Source: Bradyrhizobium sp. PSBB068
GTDB taxonomy: Bacteria; Pseudomonadota; Alphaproteobacteria; Rhizobiales; Xanthobacteraceae
Reading direction: 5' to 3'
DNA: 64,000 nucleotides
NCBI GenBank assembly: GCA_016839165.1
Contig: CP069300.1
Location: 62,001 to 126,000, forward strand
In this document: positions 55,788 through 64,000 of the stretch, piece by piece
How positions within the stretch are numbered: the first letter of the stretch is position 1
How the letters are laid out: each line of letters starts with the position of its first letter
The notes under the pieces: generated by a model
Seen by the model: only the letters and a program-made list of their open reading frames with translations
The model's database searches: none
What the model was told of the DNA's origin: nothing
Program-made: the position numbers and the translations under genes

Positions 55788-55810
55788 AGGCACGCCCCTT
55801 TGGCGTGCCT
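55788..55810 (+). terminator. 9-bp-stem hairpin in the leader of the next gene
   Basis: AGGCACGCC, loop CCTTT, GGCGTGCCT, then GCTTTTA. It lies 20 bases before the ATG at 55831 and so could act as a leader terminator/attenuator. Confidence 0.55.
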
Positions 55811-55830
55811 GCTTTTAACGGAGTTAGAAT

Positions 55831-56220
55831 ATGCAAGAAAATACGATTTCAAACTTTGAGCCCGGCATTTTAGCCGACGACAATGGTCGCACTTGGTTTC
55901 CTACCGTAACGAGGTGTCAAAAATCAGAGCCGCCAAAATTTCCGCCTGATGAGGACATCGAGCTTTGGCTGAAACACAATGCGCCGCTTTCATTTCAGCA
56001 ACTCGCTGATATTCGTTACGCTCTCTATCATCGCTGCACCCGCAACGATTACTTCGTCGCACGGGCGACCGATGACCAATTCAGTCTAATAGGCCGACAC
56101 AGCACCCTCGAAATCGTCAGCGACAATGCCCGCCAATATTTATTGTGGAGGTTGAGACTACTGGGCCGAAAAAAGAAATGGATCAGCGCTCTTCCTCGAA
56201 CCAAGAATCCGAGAAGGTGA
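55831..56220 (+). CDS. hypothetical island protein
   Basis: 129 residues after ACGGAGTTAGAAT. Acidic N-terminal half (SEPPKFPPDEDIELWLKHNA) and a strongly basic end (LRLLGRKKKWISALPRTKNP). No family recognised. It is preceded by a terminator-like hairpin. The Arg/Lys-rich tail suggests nucleic-acid contact, as a guess only. Confidence 0.55.
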   Translation: MQENTISNFEPGILADDNGRTWFPTVTRCQKSEPPKFPPDEDIELWLKHNAPLSFQQLADIRYALYHRCTRNDYFVARATDDQFSLIGRHSTLEIVSDNARQYLLWRLRLLGRKKKWISALPRTKNPRR

Positions 56221-56316
56221 TACCCCGTCCTGTGATCGGCCGAGGGGGCCATCCTCGGCCGATTGCTTTGTGTACCCAAGACGCCCATCTCAAGAAGGCG
56301 GGTTGGACCACATCGC

Positions 56317-56996
56317 TCAGCGTTCCATTTGGAACGTATCTCTTGGTTGGGTCTCGAATTCAAACTCTAGGCCATTCGCTATTCGCCTGAGATCCGGAAA
56401 ATACAGCGTCACGATTTCGTCTAAACGGACGGGGTCAAATTTGACGCCTAGTTCGGCAAGACGTTCGGACAACCTGTCCCTAGCCGGAGCAGCACTGAGG
56501 GCCGACTAGCAGCGGGGGTCAAGAAGCTGACGCCGTGAAGCCTAGATTTCAGCGGGTCTGCGATTTTCTCAAGTCTATTTGCCGCAAAGATGAAACGACA
56601 TCTGTGCTCGTTTTGCTCGATCAACACTCGCAAAGAAGCTTGAGCGCTCGCCGAAAGATAGTCAGCTTCGTCGATGAAACATATCCGCAAGTCGTCGGTC
56701 ATGGAAAAGGGAGATCGAGCAAAGCCCTCGACCCGCTCTCGCATGAAATCAATCCCAGTTTGCGACGAACCATTGATCTGCATCACATCAAACGCATCCC
56801 ACTTCCGCAGAAAGATCCGAGCGGCCGACGTCTTCCCTGTTCCTGGAGGACCATGGAAGATCATATTCATCGGACGTTTCTCCTCGATCATACGTTGAAG
56901 CCTTTCACTGGTGGCTGGCGGCAGCGTCAGGTCGCAAAAGCATTGCGGACGAAGGCGCTCCGATAGAAGGCTACGCTCGCTGTTATCTCCACTCAT
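56317..56996 (-). pseudogene. clamp-loader-like AAA+ ATPase with a C-terminal frameshift
   Basis: The frame from 56996 gives IFHGPPGTGKTSAARIFL (Walker A), RICFIDEADYLS (Walker B) and RFIFAANRLEKIADPLKSR (sensor 1 and Arg), typical of RFC/clamp-loader-like AAA+ proteins. It then ends early at 56448. Shifting frame near 56470 gives DRLSERLAELGVKFDPVRLD and IVTLYFPDLRRIANGLEFEF, a continuous lid-domain extension to 56317. So one base has apparently been lost near CTAGGGAC. About 226 residues if restored. It overlaps the upstream gene by 4 bp. Confidence 0.75.
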
Positions 56997-57580
56997 TGAC
57001 TTTCATCCTCATGCTCGGTTTCGTCAAACTCGGGTGCGCTGACGGTCGCACCGTACTTGTCAGCAGACTCCTTGATCTCCCGATAGAGCTGCGTTTGCTC
57101 GCCGTGGCTCAGACTGGACCCGTCAACCTTGATGATGAATTTCGGCTTGTCGGAACCGCTAGCGGTAGCTGTCCGCAAATCAGCGGCCGTTATGCCGACA
57201 TGCAAAGCGTCGTTTTGGACCAGTTCGTCGAATTCCTGAGGTTGCAATTTTGCAAGCTGGTAAAGGGTCGTCCACGAATCGGGCAGTCGGTCTGCAACCT
57301 TCAGCAAACGGTCGCCAGCCTCTGCGATTTTTCTCACTTTCCGATAAGTCGCCGAATTGCGTGGCAACCGAATTCGGTCGAAGAACCGCTGGACCGCTTC
57401 AACGGGGAGTTCCTCTTCAGCTTCGAGAACCAGTTGGCATTTTCGAATGTATATGTCTGCGGCGTCCTTGGTGAATTCGTAGTAGCCTTGAATGAAGTAG
57501 CTGAGCCTCGCTTCGATATCGGAGTTATCGTGCAGCCCAGGCAAAGCTCCGCCGTCGCCAGAATCGTGATTTCCGGTCAT
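56993..57580 (-). CDS. hypothetical phage/island protein upstream of the AAA+ gene
   Basis: 195 residues, acidic and helical. SATYRKVRKIAEAGDRLLKV and LPDSWTTLYQLAKLQPQEFD resemble a motif in phage and plasmid proteins of unknown role (often near replication or regulation genes). The 4-bp overlap with the clamp-loader-like ATPase points to co-expression. Confidence 0.7.
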   Translation of the reverse strand: MTGNHDSGDGGALPGLHDNSDIEARLSYFIQGYYEFTKDAADIYIRKCQLVLEAEEELPVEAVQRFFDRIRLPRNSATYRKVRKIAEAGDRLLKVADRLPDSWTTLYQLAKLQPQEFDELVQNDALHVGITAADLRTATASGSDKPKFIIKVDGSSLSHGEQTQLYREIKESADKYGATVSAPEFDETEHEDESQ

Positions 57581-57765
57581 ATCTAGTTTCCTGTTTGGGT
57601 TAGCTTAGTGCGGTGTAATAGCCTTCAGTTCCCGCAGTCGTCGGGCGAAGCTCCGCCGCTGCCAGAAATGACGTTTCATCTAGTCAATGGATTCTCCAAG
57701 AGCTTAGCGAAAGCGCCGTCCCATTAGCGACAACGGCAGGCATCAGACGTCCAGTTTCGTTTCAG

Positions 57766-57990
57766 TCACTTCAAAGGAACCGTGGCGTTGAGCGACACCT
57801 TCATGGCGCCATAGTTGATGAATCCGTTCGTGGTAGCGATAAGCTTGGTTTTCCCAGTCGAAGACGGCCTAGCCAGCTTGCGAGCTTTGGCCGAAATGTC
57901 GATCGTGAGGATCAAGAGATCACCTTTGAGTTCACCTATCACGTTCATTCCTGGCCTCTCCACGAAGTCATAGTCTCGTTGTGCGAGCAT
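57766..57990 (-). CDS. small hypothetical protein
   Basis: 74 residues: MLAQRDYDFVERPGMNVIG, DLLILTIDISAKARKL, LIATTNGFINYGAMKVSLNA. Strand-rich with a possible hydrophobic first half. The frame stays open upstream to 58116, overlapping the next gene, so a longer start cannot be excluded. No family recognised. Confidence 0.5.
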   Translation of the reverse strand: MLAQRDYDFVERPGMNVIGELKGDLLILTIDISAKARKLARPSSTGKTKLIATTNGFINYGAMKVSLNATVPLK

Positions 57991-58078
57991 GTTCGATACT
58001 ACTATTTTAGATAGAAGTTCCGGGCAGAGCGTTCCTGCGTTTGCTGCGAATGTCTTGGTCCGCTCGGGTTGTTGCCGC

Positions 58079-58516
58079 TTATGGAGTTGCGGTTTCGCCC
58101 ACGGACCACCCATCAAACATCTCTCGTGTGACGTGGACCGTGACCGCCTGGCCCTCCTCCTCGAACCTTTCCAGCGTCTCTGCCCAGAAAGCCAAGAATG
58201 AGGTCATCGGCTCTGTCAGGAGGCTTTGAAGCGCCTGAGCTTCGCTATCGTCAGCTGACGTGTATGTTGCGGCCTGATTGCGGACCGATAACACCTTATC
58301 GAGTGCTTTTCTTATACGGTTGTAACCTCGTTCGGTCGGCTCGGCTGTTTTGCAGTAGTCAACAAAAGTCCTGTAGAATTTGATCCTTGCCTGCTCCGCC
58401 TTCGCAAAGAGCTTCATCGCTCGGTGGGAAAACTCCTTGTCCACAATGGGCAGGATTGGCAGACCCAGCTCCCGCAACTCTCGGGCATCGTCAATATTGA
58501 TCACGTTGTCGGTCAT
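58079..58516 (-). CDS. hypothetical acidic protein
   Basis: 145 residues with GAGGAG before ATG 58516. MTDNVINIDDARELRELGLP resembles the opening of small phage regulatory or recombination proteins. The rest is helical with no catalytic motif. Unknown function; the first gene of a minus-strand run towards the clamp-loader-like ATPase. Confidence 0.65.
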   Translation of the reverse strand: MTDNVINIDDARELRELGLPILPIVDKEFSHRAMKLFAKAEQARIKFYRTFVDYCKTAEPTERGYNRIRKALDKVLSVRNQAATYTSADDSEAQALQSLLTEPMTSFLAFWAETLERFEEEGQAVTVHVTREMFDGWSVGETATP

Positions 58517-59101
58517 TATCGTGCTCCTCTCGTCGCATATGTTTCCGTTTGCTCAGGTGTTTGATGCCGGCCGATAGCGCACGGCGGAATTGTGTTTCCG
58601 TCGCTAACGACCGACTTAGTTAGTTGGTTTAGAAGGCTGAGCTGAGGGACGGGCGGCCGTGCCTCAGCTCAGACTTTGTTGTTTCGCTCGGCTATTCCAT
58701 AGGCTTCTCCATCGCTCGGGCGTCCTTGCGACGAGAAACCTATCTCGCTTTGAGTGTTTGGCAATCAGACGGCAGTTCTGTAAATCAGCAAAAACGCAAC
58801 CAGTTGCGATCTAGCTTTTTCGAATCGGTTTTTTGACGCTTTTCAGGATTGCCGCATGGGCGACGCTCCTAGCGCCTTTTGGGAGGCGTCTACAGACCAT
58901 CTCCGCAATGCAGCTCAAGAAATCGTGATGCCAATTTCTGCCATTAGATCAGCGATTTACACGTTGCCTAAGAAGTTCTGACCAACTATCAGCTTGAGGG
59001 GTATAATAAAACCGCAAAACCGTTTTGACCCTCACGAAAGGAAACCCCTCGGCGGGCGGTGATTCCTGGTGTTTGATCTTTCGAGTCCAGCGCTATGTAG
59101 G
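58517..59101. other. island spacer without genes, one hairpin
   Basis: 585 bases. CTGAGCTGAGG (58637-58647) and CCTCAGCTCAG (58662-58672) form an 11-bp stem, followed on the plus strand by ACTTTGTTGTTT, terminator-like. TATAAT occurs at 59002-59007 with no convincing -35. No gene seen. Confidence 0.5.
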
Positions 59102-60113
59102 ACCCCCAGCTCCATTTCTCCCTTAACTGGATCATTTCGTATCGTCGACGGCCGGATCAATTAGCTGCCAATGCCGCAGCATGATGGTTCAGCCTGAAAC
59201 CATAGAATCAAATGCAATCGTCCTTGCGGACGATACTCGCTGCGCTCGTGTCCACTGATTGGGTGAACAATCACGAGGACAATTCCAAAGTACCTAAGTC
59301 CAATCTTGCAGTTGCCTTCAATCACACTTCAGCCGAGCAGGCCAAAGCATGATCGTGGAAGCTTGCATATAGCCCCGTCACACACGCCAAATGCGGACAC
59401 TCTTCGGTAAGGGGTGGCTGAGCGGTCTCCCTTTTACGTCCTGTTCGTCAGCGCTAGCAAACACAGCCCCATTTGGCCGAAGCTGTGCGGCTCGAGGGTC
59501 GCAGTAGGTTGCGGCGTCGCCCTCATCATGCCACCGACAACGTGTCATCAGTAGCTTGCGACTCGTCCAATCTCGTTTGGCGTGATGTCCTCACTGAACT
59601 CCATTCGCTTGCTGCGAACTCGACAGGTTTGGCACCCGAGATTTGCTGTAGGGAGAGTCTTGGTATTTAGCTCTCGACGACGCCGGCAATTGCCGCATTA
59701 CGAAAACTTAATTTCATCTGAGGCCTTAATCTATCGCCCGCTTTGTCTATTGGCATTTCAAGCGCCGTGGCCGCTGCGTCAGCTCATCGACATCACCACC
59801 GGCACGACGTGTCCGGTCGAATGCCCCCGAAGCCAATTTCACCTGTGAAAATCCAGATCGCTATCGGAGCAACGCAACAGTACATTTAGCCCAGCAGCTC
59901 ACGACGAAGCCCGACGATGCGTCCAAAGCAGTTAGGTGTCCCGAAGCACTGGTCCCACCACGAAACGCATCAGAGACTCTGACAACGCTGGAGCGCATCA
60001 GCAGCACACGATGCACTGAAGAAAAGGCAGGCCGTTTGACAAAAGATTGACAGGGCAAACCATAGGGTTCGTACTTCGTTGAAACGACTCCACAATTTCA
60101 CTTCCGTTGAAAA
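59102..60113. repeat. island right end, 1,012 bp, no gene seen
   Basis: The reverse complement of this segment lies at 50225-51236. Runs up to attR. It contains CAAATGCAATCGTCCTTGCG and other AT/GC-mixed DNA, with no credible gene. Presumably the attachment-site flank needed for excision. Confidence 0.88.
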
Positions 60114-60130
60114 TACAAGCACTGCCACGG
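60114..60130 (+). other. attR core with displaced secA 3' codons
   Basis: TACAAGCACTGCCACGG followed by CAGGTACGCGTAA, the original chromosomal codons for GRYA-stop. This marks the end of the island. Confidence 0.9.
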
Positions 60131-60458
60131 CAGGTACGCGTAATCGGCTGCGATCGTCGCGATTGGAGGGTGGGCAAAGCGAAAGCATGTCCACCACGTC
60201 TTGCGTTGCTTTCGACGGTGGGCATGCTTCGCTTGGCCCATCCCACGATCTGTCGCTGCACCGGCTAAAGCATGATCCGGAAAAGTGCGAAGCGGTTTTC
60301 CGAAGAGATCATGCTCAAACAAAGGTCTAAAGCGCGATGATGATTCAACCAAATCTCATCGCGCTTTAGTGCGCGATGCACTTTAGCCTTTTGCGCATGG
60401 TCTCTTCGGAAGACCGCTTCGCACCGACGTCGTTGGAATTGGCCGGACCGACCGATGT
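60131..60458. repeat. chromosomal repeats after attR (inverted repeat and composite RIME)
   Basis: 60168-60244 holds GGAGGGTGGGCAAAGCGAAA mirrored by GGTGGGCATGCTTCGCTTGG. The composite RIME-like element is at 60267-60368, matching 37936-38035 in both modules (TAAAGCGCGATGA arms). No gene in these 328 bases. Confidence 0.8.
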
Positions 60459-61835
60459 TCAGCTGTGTCGCGCCAGCGTCTGCGACGGACGCTCGCCAAA
60501 GGCCTCGAAATAATGCCGTGCAAAATGACTTGCATTGGAGTAGCCGCAAGCCAGGGCGGTCCCGATAACCGTGGTCTCCGAAGTGGGTGCCGAAAGCAGC
60601 TCGCGCGCCCGTTGCAGGCGGACCAGTCTGGCAAACTGCATGGGCGAGCGGCCGCGAAATTGGCTGAACGAACGAAAAAGCGTCCTCGCTCCAACGCCCG
60701 CGACCGCAACGAGTTCTTCGATCGGAACCAAGCGAGACCAATTGGCTTCGATATATTCCTCGGCCTTCCGAACGTGATGAGGCGCCGCAGCGGCAGCCGC
60801 GCCCTGCAGAAAGCGACTATGCGAGTGTCGGCCGGCCTCGAGAGCCGCAACGATGACCGCCTGCTCCAGCTCGCGCAACGCAAGCGAAGGAACCTTCGCT
60901 GACGACGACCAGTTCACGGTCTCGGCGAGAAACAGTGTCGTCTGCAGCAAGCGCTGCGAGCGCTCGAGTGTCATGTCCAGCGACGGCTCAAAAACGAGCT
61001 CGCCGCTTGGCATTCCGCCCATCAAGGCGCTCAACTTGCGTTTGAACGCGTCAGGAGCAATTCGTAGCGCGAGACGTCGGTGGCCGCCGCGCAAGTGAAG
61101 TTCAGAGTGTTGCCCCGGCGGGAGGATACATGCGCGCTGCTCGTCGATTTCGGCGAATGCGTCTGCCGTTGCTGTCGTGCCGCTACCACTAATCGCAAAC
61201 TGCAAACGAAAATGCGCCTCTTCGGGGAAGCTGCACGTGAAGTCGGTCGTTGTCGCCACATACACCAGGCCGAGTTCGTTGAGCGAAACGACACTGGCCC
61301 GCACCTCGAATGGGGCTGAAGACACGTGCAACTCTCTGACGCCGAAGACTGCCAGCGCCGACCGTTTGAGCCGATCCATGTCGGTTGCAAGAACTTGAAA
61401 GCGATCGAGCAAATGCCTTTGTTGCTGCAACGAAGACAATTCGAACAACGAGCCTCGTAGGGCGGGGGCGGTGTCGGGCTGCAGGACTTGGTCGTTGACC
61501 CGGCGAGCCAGCCCGACAAATACCTTTCGGTTTTGCATCATCTGGCACGTGACGCTGATCTCGACCGGATAACTCGAGCCGTCTCGTCTGACCGCGATCT
61601 CGCGGAAGGTCATCGCCATTCCTGGCTCTGCATTTCCCCACTTCACCGCGTTCTCGGCAGGGGTCGCTCCGATCGAGATATCGTTGATGGTCATCGCCAG
61701 GAGTTCTTCGCGCGAATAGCCGAGATCGATTGACGACTGTTCGTTGATATCGAGAAATCGGCCCTGCGCGTCGTGCACAAAGAAACCGTCGGGTCGATCA
61801 AGAATGAGATCGTGACGGTCGTCGTCTTTATTCAT
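60459..61835 (-). CDS. AraC-type regulator with N-terminal PAS domain
   Basis: 458 residues from MNKDDDRHD at 61835 (an in-frame ATG at 61868 would add 11). PAS domain about 10-120: GFFVHDAQGRFLDINEQSS, LGYSREELLAM and VRRDGSSYPVEISVTCQ. A central effector-like domain follows, and the C-terminal AraC double helix-turn-helix reads VPIEELVAVAGVGARTLFRSF and IGTALACGYSNASHFARHY. It senses an unknown cue and regulates genes not evident here. Confidence 0.88.
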   Translation of the reverse strand: MNKDDDRHDLILDRPDGFFVHDAQGRFLDINEQSSIDLGYSREELLAMTINDISIGATPAENAVKWGNAEPGMAMTFREIAVRRDGSSYPVEISVTCQMMQNRKVFVGLARRVNDQVLQPDTAPALRGSLFELSSLQQQRHLLDRFQVLATDMDRLKRSALAVFGVRELHVSSAPFEVRASVVSLNELGLVYVATTTDFTCSFPEEAHFRLQFAISGSGTTATADAFAEIDEQRACILPPGQHSELHLRGGHRRLALRIAPDAFKRKLSALMGGMPSGELVFEPSLDMTLERSQRLLQTTLFLAETVNWSSSAKVPSLALRELEQAVIVAALEAGRHSHSRFLQGAAAAAAPHHVRKAEEYIEANWSRLVPIEELVAVAGVGARTLFRSFSQFRGRSPMQFARLVRLQRARELLSAPTSETTVIGTALACGYSNASHFARHYFEAFGERPSQTLARHS

Positions 61836-61868
61836 CCAAGAGCAGCCCTGCAAATGTTCGTTCGGCAA

Positions 61869-62617
61869 ATGCCGAATACCAAATATTCACGGAACATCCA
61901 CTGGCGCTGCTCAGACCATTGTCGTCGCCTTCGCTGCGGCTTCGCGTCTATCCAACCAGTCGATCAATATCAAATGAGCCTCCGGCATCTGTTCGGTAAA
62001 TCAGGACAGCTGTCAAGCCGCATTCGTCCCTCCGCTGGTTCGCGCCGTGTCATCGCGAGAGGGCTGAGCAGAGTTTGAAATGAAGCAGGTCTGACCCGGA
62101 TCGCGTTCGTCATTGCGAAGCATGATGTCGACGCGCCGCGCTCGTGCATATTCGCCGAAAATTGAGCTTGTGTTGCCGCGACTTAACGAAAATAAATCAC
62201 GCGGTGCGATCAAGACGCGATCGCGCCAGCGTCTTCCGACGCCGTGAGTTCCGGTTCATGTGAGTGCAACGCTGCGTCCGTGCCGGTGCTTCGGCAGATT
62301 TCCAGAGTCGTTCGCGATCGCGCGACGATCACATCGCTTCTCGATGCATGGTGCTCAGGTGATTCGACGCCATGACGCTCGATCGATCAAGCTGGAACCT
62401 TTCGTCGTGGCACGAACCGGTCCTTCGTGGCGCTAACGGGCTTGCATGTCGCATCTGTTGGTTGGCGCAGGAGTGGTGCGACGCGCGAGCCTTGGCGCGA
62501 TCTGGTTCAGTTTGACGCGAACAGGGCAGCAGCTCCGTTAAGCTCTCGGCGGTAGATGAATCTAACTCCGCGAGGCTTGACGCGGTTACGTGGTCACGAA
62601 GAAATGGAACCGTACGC
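61869..62617. other. 749-base spacer without a recognisable gene
   Basis: Short readings on both strands have no family-like motifs. Composition is like the chromosome. It must hold the promoter of the PAS-AraC gene and perhaps that of the small gene at 62618. Confidence 0.4.
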
Positions 62618-62914
62618 GTGCCAGAGAATGTCGTCAGATTCCGCGCGAGGCGGATGCAGCTGTCCGAACCGGCTGATTCGGAGTCGCAGTTGCCCGGTGC
62701 CGACTCGATCTATCTTCGGCTCAGTCAATTGCTCGAACGCCAGAGGCAAGAGCTGGGCCGGTTTCGCGCCGGCCTGGATGGTTCCGTCGCACAGGGTGGA
62801 ATGTCGCTGCAGGAGCAGGATGCGGCATTCGTGAGCCTGCTGATCGTGGCATCCGATATTCAAAGGATCGACAGGACGCTCCGTTCGCTGTCGGCGATCC
62901 GCACGTACCGGTGA
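62618..62914 (+). CDS. hypothetical small helical protein
   Basis: 98 residues from GTG 62618: VRFRARRMQLSEPADSES, YLRLSQLLERQRQELGRFRA and VSLLIVASDIQRIDRTLRSL. Helical, amphipathic, no catalytic motif. Lies 114 bases before the PAS-domain gene, so it may share its role in signalling, but nothing proves this. Confidence 0.5.
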   Translation: MPENVVRFRARRMQLSEPADSESQLPGADSIYLRLSQLLERQRQELGRFRAGLDGSVAQGGMSLQEQDAAFVSLLIVASDIQRIDRTLRSLSAIRTYR

Positions 62915-63028
62915 TTGAAACCCGTGGTTTCCGAGAGGCCATCCTAGTCAACATTTCCAACGGCGCGGCGGTCTCGAAGGCCTGAATTTCATCGCGAATC
63001 GTTGGCCAATCCAATCAGGAGGACATCA

Positions 63029-64000
63029 ATGTTTGGTCGCAAAGAGCGTGCGGACGCGCAAGCCCTGATCGATGCGCTCGATCGGTCTCAAGCCGTGATC
63101 GAGTTCAACGTGGATGGCACGATCATCACGGCGAATCGTAATTTTCTCGACGCCGTCGGCTATTCGCTGGAGGAAATCCGCGGGAAGCATCACAGCATGT
63201 TCGTCGACGCGTCAGAGCGGGACACTGTCGAGTATCGCGAATTCTGGGCAGCGCTCGGCCGTGGAGAGTTGCGATCGGCGGAGTTCAGGCGTGTTGCAAA
63301 GGGCGGTCGCGAAATATGGATTCAGGCGTCCTACAATCCGATCGTCGACAAGCAGGGCAGGCCGTTCAAGGTGGTCAAGTTCGCGACCGACGTCACGCGG
63401 GCGAAGGCCCGCAATCTGGATGCGGCCGGCAAGCTTGCCGCGATCAATCGCACGCAGGCCGTCATCGAATTCGAACTCGATGGCACCATCGTCACGGCCA
63501 ACGAGAATTTTCTCGGGGCGCTCGGCTACTCGCTCGCCGATATCAGGGGGCAGCATCACCGCATGTTCGTTGCGCCGGACGAGCGCGACGGATCGGCGTA
63601 TCGAGAGTTCTGGTCACGCTTGACGCGCGGCGAATATCAATCCGGCGAATACAAGCGTATCGGCAACGGAGGCCGCGAAGTCTGGATTCTCGCATCGTAC
63701 AATCCGATTCTCGATGACCAGGGCAAGCCGATCAAGGTGGTCAAGTTCGCGACCGACATAACCGAACAACGGCTCAAGGCCGCCGATTTCGCCGGGCAGA
63801 TTTCTGCCATCGGAAAGTCCGAGGCGGTCATCGAGTTCAACATGGATGGCACGGTCATCACGGCCAACGAAAATTTTCTGAATGCATTGGGCTACTCCCT
63901 TCACGAGATCCAGGGGAGGCATCACTCGATCTTCGTTGCGCCGGCTGACAGCGGCAGCGAGGACTATCGGGCATTCTGGAAGTCATTGCGGGACGGCTGC
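63029..64000 (+). CDS. multi-PAS methyl-accepting chemotaxis-type protein (partial, runs off the window)
   Basis: 324 codons from ATG 63029 (AGGAGGACATCA before it) with no stop by the window end. Three PAS units of exactly 122 residues are present: QAVIEFNVDGTIITANRNFL at residue 21, QAVIEFELDGTIVTANENFL at 143 and EAVIEFNMDGTVITANENFL at 265, each with HHxMFV/HHSIFV, and FKVVKFATDVT or IKVVKFATDIT closing the complete first two units. Soluble N terminus without membrane segments. In Bradyrhizobium such arrays usually precede a methyl-accepting signalling domain, which would lie outside the window; a kinase output is the alternative. Confidence 0.85.
   Translation, partial: MFGRKERADAQALIDALDRSQAVIEFNVDGTIITANRNFLDAVGYSLEEIRGKHHSMFVDASERDTVEYREFWAALGRGELRSAEFRRVAKGGREIWIQASYNPIVDKQGRPFKVVKFATDVTRAKARNLDAAGKLAAINRTQAVIEFELDGTIVTANENFLGALGYSLADIRGQHHRMFVAPDERDGSAYREFWSRLTRGEYQSGEYKRIGNGGREVWILASYNPILDDQGKPIKVVKFATDITEQRLKAADFAGQISAIGKSEAVIEFNMDGTVITANENFLNALGYSLHEIQGRHHSIFVAPADSGSEDYRAFWKSLRDGC

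Larger units (their letters stand above)
43866..60130. mobile_element. integrative island in the secA 3' end
   Basis: About 16.3 kb bounded by direct copies of TACAAGCACTGCCACGG, with a tyrosine recombinase gene beside the left copy. Content is AT-richer by eye than the flanks and is all accessory. Right of the distal core the original secA 3' codons continue. Internal inverted end copies (49793-51236) and an older integrase remnant (46913-47215) show a history of repeated insertion or rearrangement. Confidence 0.9.

Noticed and set aside
43896..60130. tRNA-targeted island
   Set aside because: No tRNA-like sequence at either end; the duplicated core lies in secA codons.

Overview
The window looks like chromosome of a high-GC alphaproteobacterium, most probably Bradyrhizobium or a close relative. 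This is inferred from gene content and order (lysC-ptsP-prfA-prmC-DUF4167; phaR/phaA-phaB; comF-grxC-nitrilase-DUF1178; argJ-parvulin-secA), from GTG starts and strongly GC-biased third codon positions, and from dispersed palindromic repeats typical of Rhizobiales, including RIME-like units. No tRNA, rRNA or CRISPR array was seen.

Bases 1-43,895 are mostly ordinary core genome. They hold small enzymes and envelope proteins, a caspase-fold protein, farnesyl diphosphate synthase, mtgA, rpmF, a GGDEF/EAL protein with a duplicated fragment nearby, a LysR/maleylacetoacetate isomerase pair, PHB synthesis genes (phaR, phaA, phaB), gloB, the translation/PTS-Ntr/aspartate kinase block, ubiG, a complete 1,468-bp IS4-type element with a 10-bp target duplication, EamA transporters, the comF-grxC-nitrilase-DUF1178 operon, mutT, a TadG-like protein, argJ, a periplasmic parvulin and secA.

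Bases 43,866-60,130 are an AT-richer integrative island inserted in the last codons of secA. A 17-bp core (43866-43882 and 60114-60130) marks its ends, and the island supplies synonymous replacement codons so SecA still ends HGRYA. A tyrosine recombinase gene lies next to attL. Cargo includes a WYL-like protein, a HAD hydrolase, a 57-residue peptide ending WVSWTKSF followed 3 nt later by a radical SAM/SPASM-like enzyme (candidate darobactin/triceptide-like RiPP), an XRE regulator facing a lipoprotein across a palindromic double promoter, a ParA-SIR2 gene pair, a BglII/BstYI-like restriction endonuclease with a methyltransferase, and a frameshifted clamp-loader-like ATPase operon. In the middle, in inverted orientation, is a 1,444-bp segment with the element's joined ends (right end, attP core, left end with a truncated int copy). 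It creates 432-bp and 1,012-bp inverted repeats with the true ends, so homologous or integrase-mediated inversion of either half looks possible.

Bases 60,131-64,000 return to chromosome: repeats, a PAS-AraC regulator, a small hypothetical gene and the start of a protein with three tandem PAS domains that runs off the window.
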